The notes below the pieces were generated by a model. That model searched no databases and was not told the origin of the DNA. It worked only from the letters and a program-made list of their open reading frames with translations. The translations under genes and the position numbers were made by a program. This document shows, in pieces, positions 7,563-14,872 of a stretch of DNA of 16,566 nt (position 1 is its first letter; the number at the start of each line of letters is the position of its first letter). The stretch lies in assembly GCA_905192805.1 (NCBI GenBank), contig CAJJMF010000036.1, positions 1-16,566 of the forward strand, written 5' to 3'. The DNA is from an uncultured Sutterella sp. (GTDB lineage: Bacteria; Pseudomonadota; Gammaproteobacteria; Burkholderiales; Burkholderiaceae_F).

Positions 7563-8528
7563 ATGCAAAGCGTACGTGACTATTTAGCGCCTGATACGGG
7601 CGAGGGTCCGCGCTATCGATCCGAGAATGCGGACGAATTCTTCGACTGGTTAGAGACGATGCGCCGTGAGGGACGGTTTTCCCTAGCGCTGCACCGCCTT
7701 GAAGACATCGATGAGGCCGATCTCACGTATGCGCTTGCGTTGAGTAAAGCACAGATGTGGCAAAACTTTGCGATCTTGGGCGACAACCGTGAGGACTGTG
7801 ACGACGAAACGGCGGTGGCGGGTCTCAAGCAAAGTCTCGCCATTCTCCTGTCGATCCTGGAGGAGGGAAAAACCGATCCCGCCTGGTTGGAAGCTGCCAG
7901 CTACGCGTATCTCTACCTCGAAGAAGAGGATTTAGCCGGAGGGTATCTGGATCGCTGGCAGCAGATCGAAACCCGCCCCGAGAAAGAGGAATTAATCCAA
8001 CAATTGCGGCTCGCGTGCCAAACCTCTCGTGAGGAGCGCTTAAACGAGAATCGCGGGGCGGAGGATATGTCGTTTGATCCGGCGCACCGCGAGGACTACC
8101 TCGCGTGGTTGGAGCGGATCAATTCCGCGTGCGAATATTCGCGCCTCATTCAGAGTTTAGAGGCCATCCCCGAAGACCAACTCGACTATGAGCTCATCAT
8201 GTGGAAAGCGCGAGGCTGGCAAAACTATGCCATCATGGGCGACGGCGATGAAGGGCAGACGGACGCGCAATTCACGATGGGCATGTTGCGCTCCTTGGTG
8301 GAATTGCGTCGTATCGAAAAAGAAGGTACTAACGATATATCGTGGTTGAGGCGGATGGTGTTTGTGCATCAATACTTGGAAGAGGAAGACGCAGCGTATC
8401 CGTATTTGGACCGCTGGGAGGCGCTTGAAACCGACCCGGTGGAGTTGGACCGTATTCGACTCATCCGTAAGGAATTGAAAGAAGCCGTAGAAGCACGCGC
8501 GAATAAGAAGTCCCCACGCTGCAAGTAA
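7563..8528 (+). CDS. Unknown acidic protein with two TPR-like helical modules (paralogue 2)
   Basis: A 321-residue, strongly acidic, probably cytoplasmic protein, paralogous to the gene before it. Two module copies lie at about 25-149 and 177-301. They share W-L-E at the start, a helix with L-x-x-L-E-x-I, then M/G-W-Q-N-F/Y-A-I-L/M-G-D, D-P-A-W-L or D-I-S-W-L, Y-L-E-E-E-D and Y-L-D-R-W. The two modules resemble each other more than those of paralogue 1, mainly through the shared WQN[FY]AI[LM]GD block. The start is ATG 7563, with AGGAGG at 7551-7556 at 6-base spacing. An upstream in-frame extension from 7530 lacks a ribosome site and contains that Shine-Dalgarno. An 80-base gap separates it from paralogue 1, and a terminator follows. 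Function is unknown; TPR-like scaffolds usually bind proteins. Confidence 0.8.
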   Translation: MQSVRDYLAPDTGEGPRYRSENADEFFDWLETMRREGRFSLALHRLEDIDEADLTYALALSKAQMWQNFAILGDNREDCDDETAVAGLKQSLAILLSILEEGKTDPAWLEAASYAYLYLEEEDLAGGYLDRWQQIETRPEKEELIQQLRLACQTSREERLNENRGAEDMSFDPAHREDYLAWLERINSACEYSRLIQSLEAIPEDQLDYELIMWKARGWQNYAIMGDGDEGQTDAQFTMGMLRSLVELRRIEKEGTNDISWLRRMVFVHQYLEEEDAAYPYLDRWEALETDPVELDRIRLIRKELKEAVEARANKKSPRCK

Positions 8529-8551
8529 CGGCCCACCCAAGAACCAAGTAA

Positions 8552-8587
8552 AAGGCGTGATCCGAAAACCGAATCACGCCTTTTTTT
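8552..8587 (+). terminator. Terminator after the TPR-like genes, possibly bidirectional
   Basis: Bases 8552-8564 pair with 8570-8582 (13 bp, one mismatch, 5-nt loop), followed by T from 8581 to 8587. On the opposite strand the same stem is followed by TTTTACTT, so it could also end the convergent flavoprotein-cytochrome transcript. Confidence 0.88.
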
Positions 8588-8592
8588 CGGTG

Positions 8593-8648
8593 GTGTGACT
8601 TGCGAAGGCGTTTGGGGACGGCGCCTTCGCTGAGGATTGGAGTCACAC
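8593..8648. other. Long two-part inverted repeat between convergent transcripts
   Basis: An outer 8-bp perfect arm (8593-8600 with 8641-8648) encloses an inner 9-bp perfect arm (8602-8610 with 8622-8630). They are separated by 1 base on one side and 10 on the other. No T run follows on either strand, so it is more likely a 3'-end stabilising or transcription-blocking structure than a free-standing terminator. Confidence 0.6.
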
Positions 8649-8669
8649 ACGGGGGGAAAGTCAAACGAC

Positions 8670-8996
8670 TTACTTCGCTGCCTGCGCGTCCTTCTTATGG
8701 ATCGTGAACTTATGGCATTCGTTGCACTTTAATTCGGGTTCGGACTTATCGGCCTTGTGGCAGGCGATACAGTCGACTTCACCCAAGTGCGAGTAGTGGG
8801 GGTTGGGGACCAAACTCTTCGTTTGTTCGGCCAACTTTTCCCAGGAACCGTGGCACTTCAAGCACTGATCCTTAACGGCCCAGGTGGAATTTTGCTTCGG
8901 CCACATCGCGCCGTGCATTTCCTGAAGGGTTTTGGTTTGGGCCTGGGCCCCCGTGAAGGCCAAGGCAAAAAGCGAAGCGATAAGCAATTTTTTCAT
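8670..8996 (-). CDS. Periplasmic three-haem c-type cytochrome (Fcc3-like haem domain)
   Basis: Small electron carrier of 108 residues, likely feeding the flavoprotein encoded just upstream. Residues 1-19 are a Sec signal peptide ending AQA. The mature part has three CxxCH haem sites: 45-49 (CLKCH), 76-80 (CIACH) and 91-95 (CNECH). Spare histidines at 28, 67, 70 and 100 could supply axial ligands. The spacing matches haems II to IV of the tetrahaem domain of Shewanella flavocytochrome c3 (compare HYSHLGEVDCIACH). The segment where haem I would bind has no CxxCH. The start is ATG 8994-8996, with GGAG 9 bases upstream; a TTG further out only extends into the ribosome site. It lies 19 bases after the flavoprotein stop, in one operon. 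In Sutterellaceae such haem and flavin parts are typically separate proteins (recalled). Confidence 0.88.
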   Translation of the reverse strand: MKKLLIASLFALAFTGAQAQTKTLQEMHGAMWPKQNSTWAVKDQCLKCHGSWEKLAEQTKSLVPNPHYSHLGEVDCIACHKADKSEPELKCNECHKFTIHKKDAQAAK

Positions 8997-9015
8997 TTTA
9001 GGGGTCTCCAATGGA

Positions 9016-10500
9016 TTACTTCATGGCCTTAGCACGTTCCGTGGCGTGCACACCCGCGATACGACCAAACACGGTCGCCGCACCTAACTGAGCACCACCC
9101 GCGTAGTTGTGGTAGAAAATCCCACCGGCGGCGTTACCGACGGCATAAAGCCCCGGAATCGTTTCGCCATCCAAATTCTGGATACGCGCGAAGCGGTCGA
9201 TCAACGGACCCCCGAAGGTGGCCGTCATACCGCCCTGGAAGGGGATCGCGTAGAAGGGAGCCTTCGCCACGGGGTGCGGATTCTTGTAGGTGCAGGGCGG
9301 GGTCATTTCCTTTAATTTGCCCGCTTCGAGCGCCTTGTTGTAATCGTCGACCGCTTTCTTGACCTTTTCATAGGGCAACTTCACTTGTTTGCAAAGCTCT
9401 TCCAAGTTGTCGGCCTTACCGTAGGGGCTATTTAAGTGATCGAACTTCGGAATCACACGGTCAAGCATCGTGCAGTCCGCGTCCACAATGACCCAAGCCA
9501 TGTTGTCTAAGGTCTGCTGGGCGGTCGTGCGCGCCTTGATCACGTAGGTGTTGTTTTCGTCCATGAAGCGTTCACCGGCGGTGTTCACCTGAACGCCATA
9601 GCCCGAATTTAAGACGTCAGCCGGGTTGACGTGCGTCACCCCAACGATCGGACCCGAGTGGAACTGGTCCATGTTGACGTATTTCGTATAAAGAGGCATC
9701 GTCAAGGAGATGTTTTCACCCGTCGTCGACTTCGAGCCACGCAACACCATGCGTGTTGCCCAGCCACCGATGTAGCGGTCCACCATTTCGGGGTTCGCGG
9801 AGAAACCACCCGTAGCGATAATCACACCGCCCTTCGCGACGATCGTCTTCTGACCGTCCGGCGTTAAGAATTTCGCGCCCGTAACCGTGAACTTCTCATC
9901 GTGCGTTAATTCGATGGCCTTGTGCTGGAAAAAGAGCGGAATGCCACGCTTGCGCGCTGCGGCTAAGAGCTTACGAACGAGCTGAGCGCCCCCCGTGATG
10001 CCTTCACCTTCCACACGGCAGGTGCGACCCAAACGCGGGTAGGGCATCTGACGAATCTTGCCAAATTTGACCCCAATGTCGCTTTCCAACCAGTCGATGC
10101 CCGCCGTGATGTTATCGGTGTAGACGCGGTTTAAGACCGGATCGCCCATTTGCTTGGAGATGTCCATCATCATCGCGTAGAACGCGTCGGCCGTATCTTC
10201 GATACCTTGTTCTTTCTGGTGACGGGTACCCCAGCCGCAAACGGAACCCAAGGCGAAAATGGCGTTACCATCCGGGCGTTCGCGCTTTTCAAACACGGCG
10301 ACTTTGGCGCCGGCATCGTGCGCCGTAATGGCGGACACTAACCCACCGGGGCCCGCACCGATCACGACCACATCATAGGTTTCGCTCGAAGCGGATTTTT
10401 CTGCTTTGGCTTCAGCCGCCTGAGCTAACGGGGCCACAACGCTCGCGCCCGTTAAGAGCGACGTAGCGAGGAAACCACGACGATTGAGTTTCGTAGACAT
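9016..10500 (-). CDS. Tat-exported FAD-dependent oxidoreductase, flavocytochrome c/fumarate reductase superfamily
   Basis: Periplasmic flavoprotein of 494 residues, probably the catalytic subunit of a reductase fed by the three-haem cytochrome. Residues 1-29 are a Tat signal (NRRGFL at 6-11, then a hydrophobic stretch ending AQAAE). The FAD Rossmann motif GAGPGG is at 48-53, with the ribose-binding Glu at 71 (FEKRE) and the second FAD motif IIATGGFSAN near 227-236. The capping domain contains QFHSGP (His281, aligned by eye with His365 of Shewanella Fcc3). The Fcc3 residues His504 and Arg544 appear as TATFGG (425-430) and a Tyr in HNYAGGAQLG (Tyr466), so fumarate is doubtful. The last motif resembles 3-ketosteroid dehydrogenase-type enzymes. 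The start is ATG 10498-10500, with GGAG 9 bases upstream and the twin-arginine motif close behind; a longer frame reaching 10671 adds 57 unlikely residues. It diverges from a sensor kinase gene. Confidence 0.9.
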   Translation of the reverse strand: MSTKLNRRGFLATSLLTGASVVAPLAQAAEAKAEKSASSETYDVVVIGAGPGGLVSAITAHDAGAKVAVFEKRERPDGNAIFALGSVCGWGTRHQKEQGIEDTADAFYAMMMDISKQMGDPVLNRVYTDNITAGIDWLESDIGVKFGKIRQMPYPRLGRTCRVEGEGITGGAQLVRKLLAAARKRGIPLFFQHKAIELTHDEKFTVTGAKFLTPDGQKTIVAKGGVIIATGGFSANPEMVDRYIGGWATRMVLRGSKSTTGENISLTMPLYTKYVNMDQFHSGPIVGVTHVNPADVLNSGYGVQVNTAGERFMDENNTYVIKARTTAQQTLDNMAWVIVDADCTMLDRVIPKFDHLNSPYGKADNLEELCKQVKLPYEKVKKAVDDYNKALEAGKLKEMTPPCTYKNPHPVAKAPFYAIPFQGGMTATFGGPLIDRFARIQNLDGETIPGLYAVGNAAGGIFYHNYAGGAQLGAATVFGRIAGVHATERAKAMK

Positions 10501-10944
10501 CTCTATATTCTCCAAGTGTGTGACGAGTGACATCGGACCCCAAGGAGTCGGTCCGATGCCACCGTTGACAGGTTTGATAGGGTAAGCGAGGAGGGCTGGA
10601 TACGTCCGTCGGAGGGTTATGAGGGGCGTCGAACGACGCATCCTCAGGCTCATCCCATCAAAGCGTTTCATTGCTTCGGGGGAAACTATAAAAGGGCGAG
10701 ACCACTAAGTAGTATGGCGTTGGGTCAAAAGCTGATCATTTTCTTAAGAACGCGCTCGTGGGTTCAATCGTAGGCTCCCGGGCGGGATAAGAGGCTTTGG
10801 TCTGAGAATTTGGGATTATCCATAGACATTGAGTGTGCTGTGCGATTGTCTCGACTACGCAAAGAACGCGTCAAGAGGCGAACAAAGTGCCTGGTGTTTC
10901 GTACAATAAGGCTTTCGATTCTCTTTGTCTCGGTGTCACAACGG
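10501..10944. promoter_or_regulatory. Divergent control region between the flavoprotein and sensor kinase genes
   Basis: A 444-base non-coding stretch rich in inverted repeats. In the flavoprotein leader lies a perfect 9-bp hairpin (10531-10539 with 10550-10558). Further on are GCGTCG-AA-CGACGC (10626-10639) within flanking TGAGG and CCTCA (10620-10624, 10642-10646), the dyad ACTA-AG-TAGT (10704-10713) and the 10-bp palindrome TTCTTAAGAA (10741-10750). A minus-strand TATAGT (plus-strand 10685-10690) and a plus-strand TACAAT (10902-10907) are reasonable -10 boxes for the two directions, but neither has a good -35. Weak -35 boxes fit promoters that need an activator such as the LuxR-type regulator encoded nearby. 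The dyads are candidate binding sites only. Confidence 0.45.
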
Positions 10945-13056
10945 ATGAATTTACGCGCACACCCCCCTCGTTTCCCGTCATTCCCGTTATGCGTTCGCCA
11001 TCGGGCAGTACGCACATTGCGCTCACTTGGGGTGGCGCTCTGTCTGACGACTGGGCTCGCCATGAGCGCAGGGGCGGCGTCGACCACGGCAGAGCCACAA
11101 CGGCTGATAAGTGCGAGCGTGCCCGTTCGTAGTGCCCCCCAAAGAGTGACGCCGCTGGAGGCGGACCCCGAAAACATTCTGAGCCAAAGTCAAGGCGACG
11201 AGGCCGACAAGGTTATCACGGTCTCGAAGGCGAGCGAATTAGTGTATGGCTACACGGACTTTGGGTGGCCCAGCCCCGAGCATCCTTTACGCTTAGGGAT
11301 TGTACGCTTTCAGCAGCCCGCCCCTTTAGAAGGGCTGGTGGATGCGACGGTGCAGCAATTAAAAACGTTCTTTGGTGAAGAATCACTCTCGATTCGCTAC
11401 TTGTCCTTAGAAGAACTCACCCAGGCTGTGCGTAACGGCGAATTAGACATTTTCCTTGCGAGCTCAGGGCGCTATCGTCGATTGGTCTTGGCCGGGGCTC
11501 GCGACTTAGCGACGGGGCTCTCGAAGAATTACCCCAACCCCAACAAAAGTGAAGCCGTCGCGATGGTCGTCTCGGCGGATCGCACCGACCTAGAGGATTT
11601 ACGCGACCTAAAAGGGAAACGACTGGTCACGTCGACTCGTGGGGGATTTACGGGCTACGACGTGCCGATGGGGGAAATTGCACGCTCGGGCTACGACCCG
11701 AACGGATTTTTCTTTTCGACCGACTTCTTGGGGGATGGCCCCCAGATGAGCGGAGCGTTTGACATTTTGCGAGAACATAAAGCCGATGTGGCCTTTATGC
11801 GACTTTGCTACCTCGAAGAGCACCTTGCCGAGCACCCCGAAGCGCGGGGCCAATTTAAAGTGGTGCATGAGAAAACCCAAAAAGGCGAAGTCTGTCGTCG
11901 TTCGACGGAACTCTATCCCGCGTGGACTATGGCGACGACCGCACAAACCGATCCACGACTCTCGCGCTTAGTGACGCGAGCGCTTTTGCAGATGCCACCC
12001 GCTGGGGAAAACGGCTTTTATTGGGGGGTCGCGACCGACTTTGCCAGCGTGGATACGCTCTTTGAGTCGCTTCATATTGGGCCCTATGAGTATTTGGATG
12101 AGTGGACGATTGAGCGCGTCTGGGAAAAGGCCAGGGGGACGCTCTTAACGGTGCTCATTGGATTACTGGCGCTCGTGGGGCATAGCCTACGCGTTGGGTA
12201 TTTGGTGCGGATTCGTACCGAAGCGCTCACAAAGAGTTTAGATGAGCAACGTAAGCTCGAAGCCGAAGCGCGTGCCGCTGCCGAACGTATGGATCGGTTG
12301 GAAAAAATGTCGGCCGTGGGGCAACTCTCGAGCATCTTTGCCCACGAAATGCGCCAACCCTTGTCGGCTATGTCGCTTTACCGTTTTGCGCTCAAAAAAG
12401 CGCTCGCCAAGCGGGAGGCTCAGGCGGGAGAAGGGGCAGGGTTTGCCACCGAACAGGCGATTTTGGATAAATTAGAGCGCGAAGGCGAACGTGCGAACGA
12501 AATCGTCGAGCGGGTGCGTGGTTACGCAAAAAGTGACCATCCGCCGCGTCGCGCTGAGCGGTTAGCTAGCGTGATTGAACGCGCCGCGAAAAATCTGGAA
12601 CTCTCAGCACGCTTTCGGGGGAAGATTGTGCGTTCAGGACTCCCAGAGGTACAGGTCGTCATTGATGCACTGGGGTTTGAACTCGTCTTTGTGAATCTCA
12701 TAAAAAATGGGCTCGAAGCGGCGAGTGGCACGGCGGTCCCGGAAGTGCGTATTACGATGACGGTGTCGAAGACGGACGGGGTCGCGATTGCCATTACGGA
12801 CAATGGGCCCCCCGTGAGTCCTGCGTCGGTGGCGGCCTTAAACGGAGCCCTTCAAACCACCAAACCCAACGGTTTAGGGTTGGGGCTTTCGATTGTGCGC
12901 GGGATTCTTGAAGCCCACGGCGCACAACTCACCTACGAAATTTTGCCCGAAGGGGGCGTATGTGCCCACGTGACGCTACCGAGCGAAATGGTGATTGCAC
13001 CGCCCGGGGAGGCGAGCGGGTCTCCCACAGCAAATAAGGAGGAAAGTGACCCATGA
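10945..13056 (+). CDS. Sensor histidine kinase with PhnD-like periplasmic binding domain (TtrS-like)
   Basis: Inner-membrane sensor of about 703 residues, likely detecting the acceptor reduced by the divergent flavoprotein. Order: signal segment at about 20-45, a poorly conserved linker, a periplasmic phosphonate-binding-like domain at about 115-375, one membrane helix at 398-420, a short coiled coil, the phosphoacceptor region with His467 (FAHEMRQPLSAM), and an ATPase domain with N-box NLIKNGLEA (Asn588), ITDNGPP (Asp619) and GLGLG (643-647). The block C-x-x-S-T-x-L-Y-P-x-W matches tetrathionate-type TtrS sensors as recalled; Cys288 and Cys317 could form a disulphide. This architecture suggests ligand capture in the periplasm. 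The start is uncertain: ATG 10945 fits a signal peptide but has a poor ribosome site, and a TTG at 10810 would add 45 residues. The 3' end overlaps the regulator gene by 4 bp. Confidence 0.85.
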   Translation: MNLRAHPPRFPSFPLCVRHRAVRTLRSLGVALCLTTGLAMSAGAASTTAEPQRLISASVPVRSAPQRVTPLEADPENILSQSQGDEADKVITVSKASELVYGYTDFGWPSPEHPLRLGIVRFQQPAPLEGLVDATVQQLKTFFGEESLSIRYLSLEELTQAVRNGELDIFLASSGRYRRLVLAGARDLATGLSKNYPNPNKSEAVAMVVSADRTDLEDLRDLKGKRLVTSTRGGFTGYDVPMGEIARSGYDPNGFFFSTDFLGDGPQMSGAFDILREHKADVAFMRLCYLEEHLAEHPEARGQFKVVHEKTQKGEVCRRSTELYPAWTMATTAQTDPRLSRLVTRALLQMPPAGENGFYWGVATDFASVDTLFESLHIGPYEYLDEWTIERVWEKARGTLLTVLIGLLALVGHSLRVGYLVRIRTEALTKSLDEQRKLEAEARAAAERMDRLEKMSAVGQLSSIFAHEMRQPLSAMSLYRFALKKALAKREAQAGEGAGFATEQAILDKLEREGERANEIVERVRGYAKSDHPPRRAERLASVIERAAKNLELSARFRGKIVRSGLPEVQVVIDALGFELVFVNLIKNGLEAASGTAVPEVRITMTVSKTDGVAIAITDNGPPVSPASVAALNGALQTTKPNGLGLGLSIVRGILEAHGAQLTYEILPEGGVCAHVTLPSEMVIAPPGEASGSPTANKEESDP

Positions 13057-13763
13057 GGGATGAGACTGAACGCGATGACTGGGACGGTTTAGCGGACGAA
13101 GCGCCGCTCTCTGCGGCGGACATTGCCCAAATGCAAGCGAGCGCCCTGGTGCGGGTGGTGGACGACGACGCAAGCGTGCGCGATGCCCTCCAATTAGTGC
13201 TTGAAATCGAAGGCTGGCAAGTCGCCACCTATGCCAGTGCGGAGGACTATTTGCGTCTGGAAACGCCGAGTCAGCCAGGCGTCGTGGTGATGGACGTGCG
13301 TATGCCGGGCAAGTCCGGCTTAGAGGCACAATTGGAGATGGTCAAACGCGAGTGGGGGCTGCCACTGATCTTTTTAACGGGTCACGGCGAAGTGGATATG
13401 GCCGTGATGGCCCTCAAGCGAGGGGCGGTCGACTTTTTACAAAAGCCCTTAAATAATGAACGGTTTTTGCAGGCCGTGGCGCGTGCGGTGAAAGTCTCCC
13501 TCACGCATGAGCGGCTCAAAGGCGCGGCGCTCACGGTCGCGACACAGCCGAAAGCGACATTACAAGACCGTTGGGCTACGCTCACCGAGAAAGAAAAAAC
13601 CGTGGTGCGCCTCATTGCTCAAGGGCTCACGAATAAGCAAACGGCCGAACGTTTAGGCAACGCCGTTCGCACGGTGGAAGTGCACCGGGCCAACGCGTAC
13701 CGCAAGTTGGACGTGAAAACCTTAGAGGAATTGGAAGGTCTCTTAACCGCGCTCGGTCTCTAG
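13053..13763 (+). CDS. FixJ/LuxR-type response regulator
   Basis: Cytoplasmic transcription regulator of 236 residues, partner of the preceding kinase. The receiver domain (about 32-150) has the acidic pair in VVDDD (37-39), phosphoacceptor Asp81 (VVVMDVRMPG), Thr109 (FLTGHG) and Lys131 (FLQKPL), so it should be phosphorylatable. The C-terminal LuxR-type helix-turn-helix (about 177-236) shows LTEKEKTVVRLIAQGLTNKQ, AERLG and RTVEVHRANAYRKL. About 30 residues precede the receiver, an unusual N-terminal tail for this family. The start ATG 13053 overlaps the kinase stop (ATGA), with AAGGAGG at 13036-13042 supporting it. By position and family it probably activates the divergent flavoprotein-cytochrome operon; TtrR is the closest named analogue, but the signal is not known. 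Confidence 0.92.
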   Translation: MRDETERDDWDGLADEAPLSAADIAQMQASALVRVVDDDASVRDALQLVLEIEGWQVATYASAEDYLRLETPSQPGVVVMDVRMPGKSGLEAQLEMVKREWGLPLIFLTGHGEVDMAVMALKRGAVDFLQKPLNNERFLQAVARAVKVSLTHERLKGAALTVATQPKATLQDRWATLTEKEKTVVRLIAQGLTNKQTAERLGNAVRTVEVHRANAYRKLDVKTLEELEGLLTALGL

Positions 13764-13799
13764 GGAAAACCTTGTAGTGGCCCGTTACGCAATCAGTGC

Positions 13800-13885
13800 T
13801 ACACTTTTGAGAGTTTTAATCATCCACGGAGTCTGCACGATGCCCGAAGCGTAACGATCGGGTAGGGGGTGTGGCTTCGTAACGA
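13800..13885 (+). promoter_or_regulatory. Leader before tyrA with possible attenuator structure
   Basis: TACACT at 13800-13805 is a fair -10 box without a clear -35. Downstream, a four-codon reading frame Met-Pro-Glu-Ala-stop (13840-13854) has GGAG at 13828-13831 with 8-base spacing. Two alternative stems overlap it: CCCGA (13843-13847) with TCGGG (13858-13862), or CGAAGC (13845-13850) with GCTTCG (13874-13879). They share bases and so cannot form together. The octamer CGTAACGA occurs twice (13850-13857, 13878-13885). The peptide has no Tyr or Phe codons, so classical aromatic attenuation is not indicated. Confidence 0.35.
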
Positions 13886-13903
13886 GAACTTCCCTTAGAC
13901 ACT

Positions 13904-14815
13904 ATGCACATTGCGATTATCGGTTTTGGACTCATTGGTGCGTCAGCAGCGAAAGCGTGGCGAGCGGCTTACGATGCCCAACCCGCGTTGGGCGAGTTAA
14001 CCCTGACAGCGATGGACCGTCATGCACCCACCTTAGCCTACGCACGCGAGCACCAACTCGTGGACGAGGTGACCGATTCGATCGAAGTGGCCGTGCGGGA
14101 CGCGGATATGATTGTCGTTGCGGTGCCGCCCGGTGTCGTTCGCGGGGTGTTTCGCGATATTTCGCTCTACGCCAAAACGAACGCCATTGTGTCTGACGTA
14201 GCCAGCGTGCGGGCGCCTGTCGTGGCGGCCGCGATGCGCAGTTTACGTCCCGATTTGCTCACACACTATGTGCCCCTGCATCCGATTGCGGGAAGTGAGA
14301 AAAGTGGGGTCGAGGCCGCCTGCACGACGCTCTTTCAAGGGGCGGCGGCGGTCGTAACGCCACTTGACGAGACGGATTCAGGCGCCATTGCCACCGTGGC
14401 CAAACTCTGGGAATTGACCGGGGCACGCATCGTGACGATGAGTCCTGAGACGCATGACCGCGTCTATGCGCTCGTCTCCCATGTGCCGCACTTATTAGCC
14501 TACGCCATGATGCGTGCGGCCATCACCTCTGACGTGGGGGGAGAGGCCCTGAAAGCCGCGGGTGGGGGGTTCCGCGACTTTACCCGTATTGCGCAAGCCG
14601 ACCCCTGGCTCTGGAAAGACATTTTTATTGCCAATCGTCGCGCGCTCCTCGATACGCTCGATGCGTTTGAAGAGGCCTTAGCGCAACTGCGCGAAGCAGT
14701 GGAAACCGAAGACGTTTCTCACATGGTGGCACTATTGTCCGAAGCCCGCGATGCGCGTGCCGCCATGGCAAAACTCCTGCCACCGAACCCGACGGAGGAA
14801 AAGCCGAAGACCTAA
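13904..14815 (+). CDS. tyrA: Prephenate dehydrogenase (or arogenate dehydrogenase)
   Basis: Cytoplasmic enzyme of tyrosine synthesis that oxidatively decarboxylates prephenate to 4-hydroxyphenylpyruvate (or arogenate to tyrosine). The 303-residue protein starts with the dinucleotide motif GFGLIG (7-12). Asp38 at the end of the second strand (TAMDRH) suggests NAD rather than NADP. The family block LHPIAGSEKSG (His126), a second histidine pair in SHVPHLLAYAM (193, 196) and GGGFRDFTRIA are present. There is no chorismate mutase part and no ACT domain, so it is the monofunctional type. The start at 13904 has only a distant GAGAA, but residues 1-6 are the usual first strand, so no other start fits. 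Named relatives TyrA and TyrC cannot be told apart here. It stands alone rather than in the pheA-hisC-aroA cluster common in betaproteobacteria. Confidence 0.88.
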   Translation: MHIAIIGFGLIGASAAKAWRAAYDAQPALGELTLTAMDRHAPTLAYAREHQLVDEVTDSIEVAVRDADMIVVAVPPGVVRGVFRDISLYAKTNAIVSDVASVRAPVVAAAMRSLRPDLLTHYVPLHPIAGSEKSGVEAACTTLFQGAAAVVTPLDETDSGAIATVAKLWELTGARIVTMSPETHDRVYALVSHVPHLLAYAMMRAAITSDVGGEALKAAGGGFRDFTRIAQADPWLWKDIFIANRRALLDTLDAFEEALAQLREAVETEDVSHMVALLSEARDARAAMAKLLPPNPTEEKPKT

Positions 14816-14872
14816 GGCGGATGGAAGCGAGCGATACGGGAAAAAAGATCAAAGTGTGTCGATCCTAGAACA

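Noticed and set aside
10565..10590. TTGACA on the plus strand in the divergent region
   Set aside because: No -10-like hexamer lies 16-18 bases downstream.
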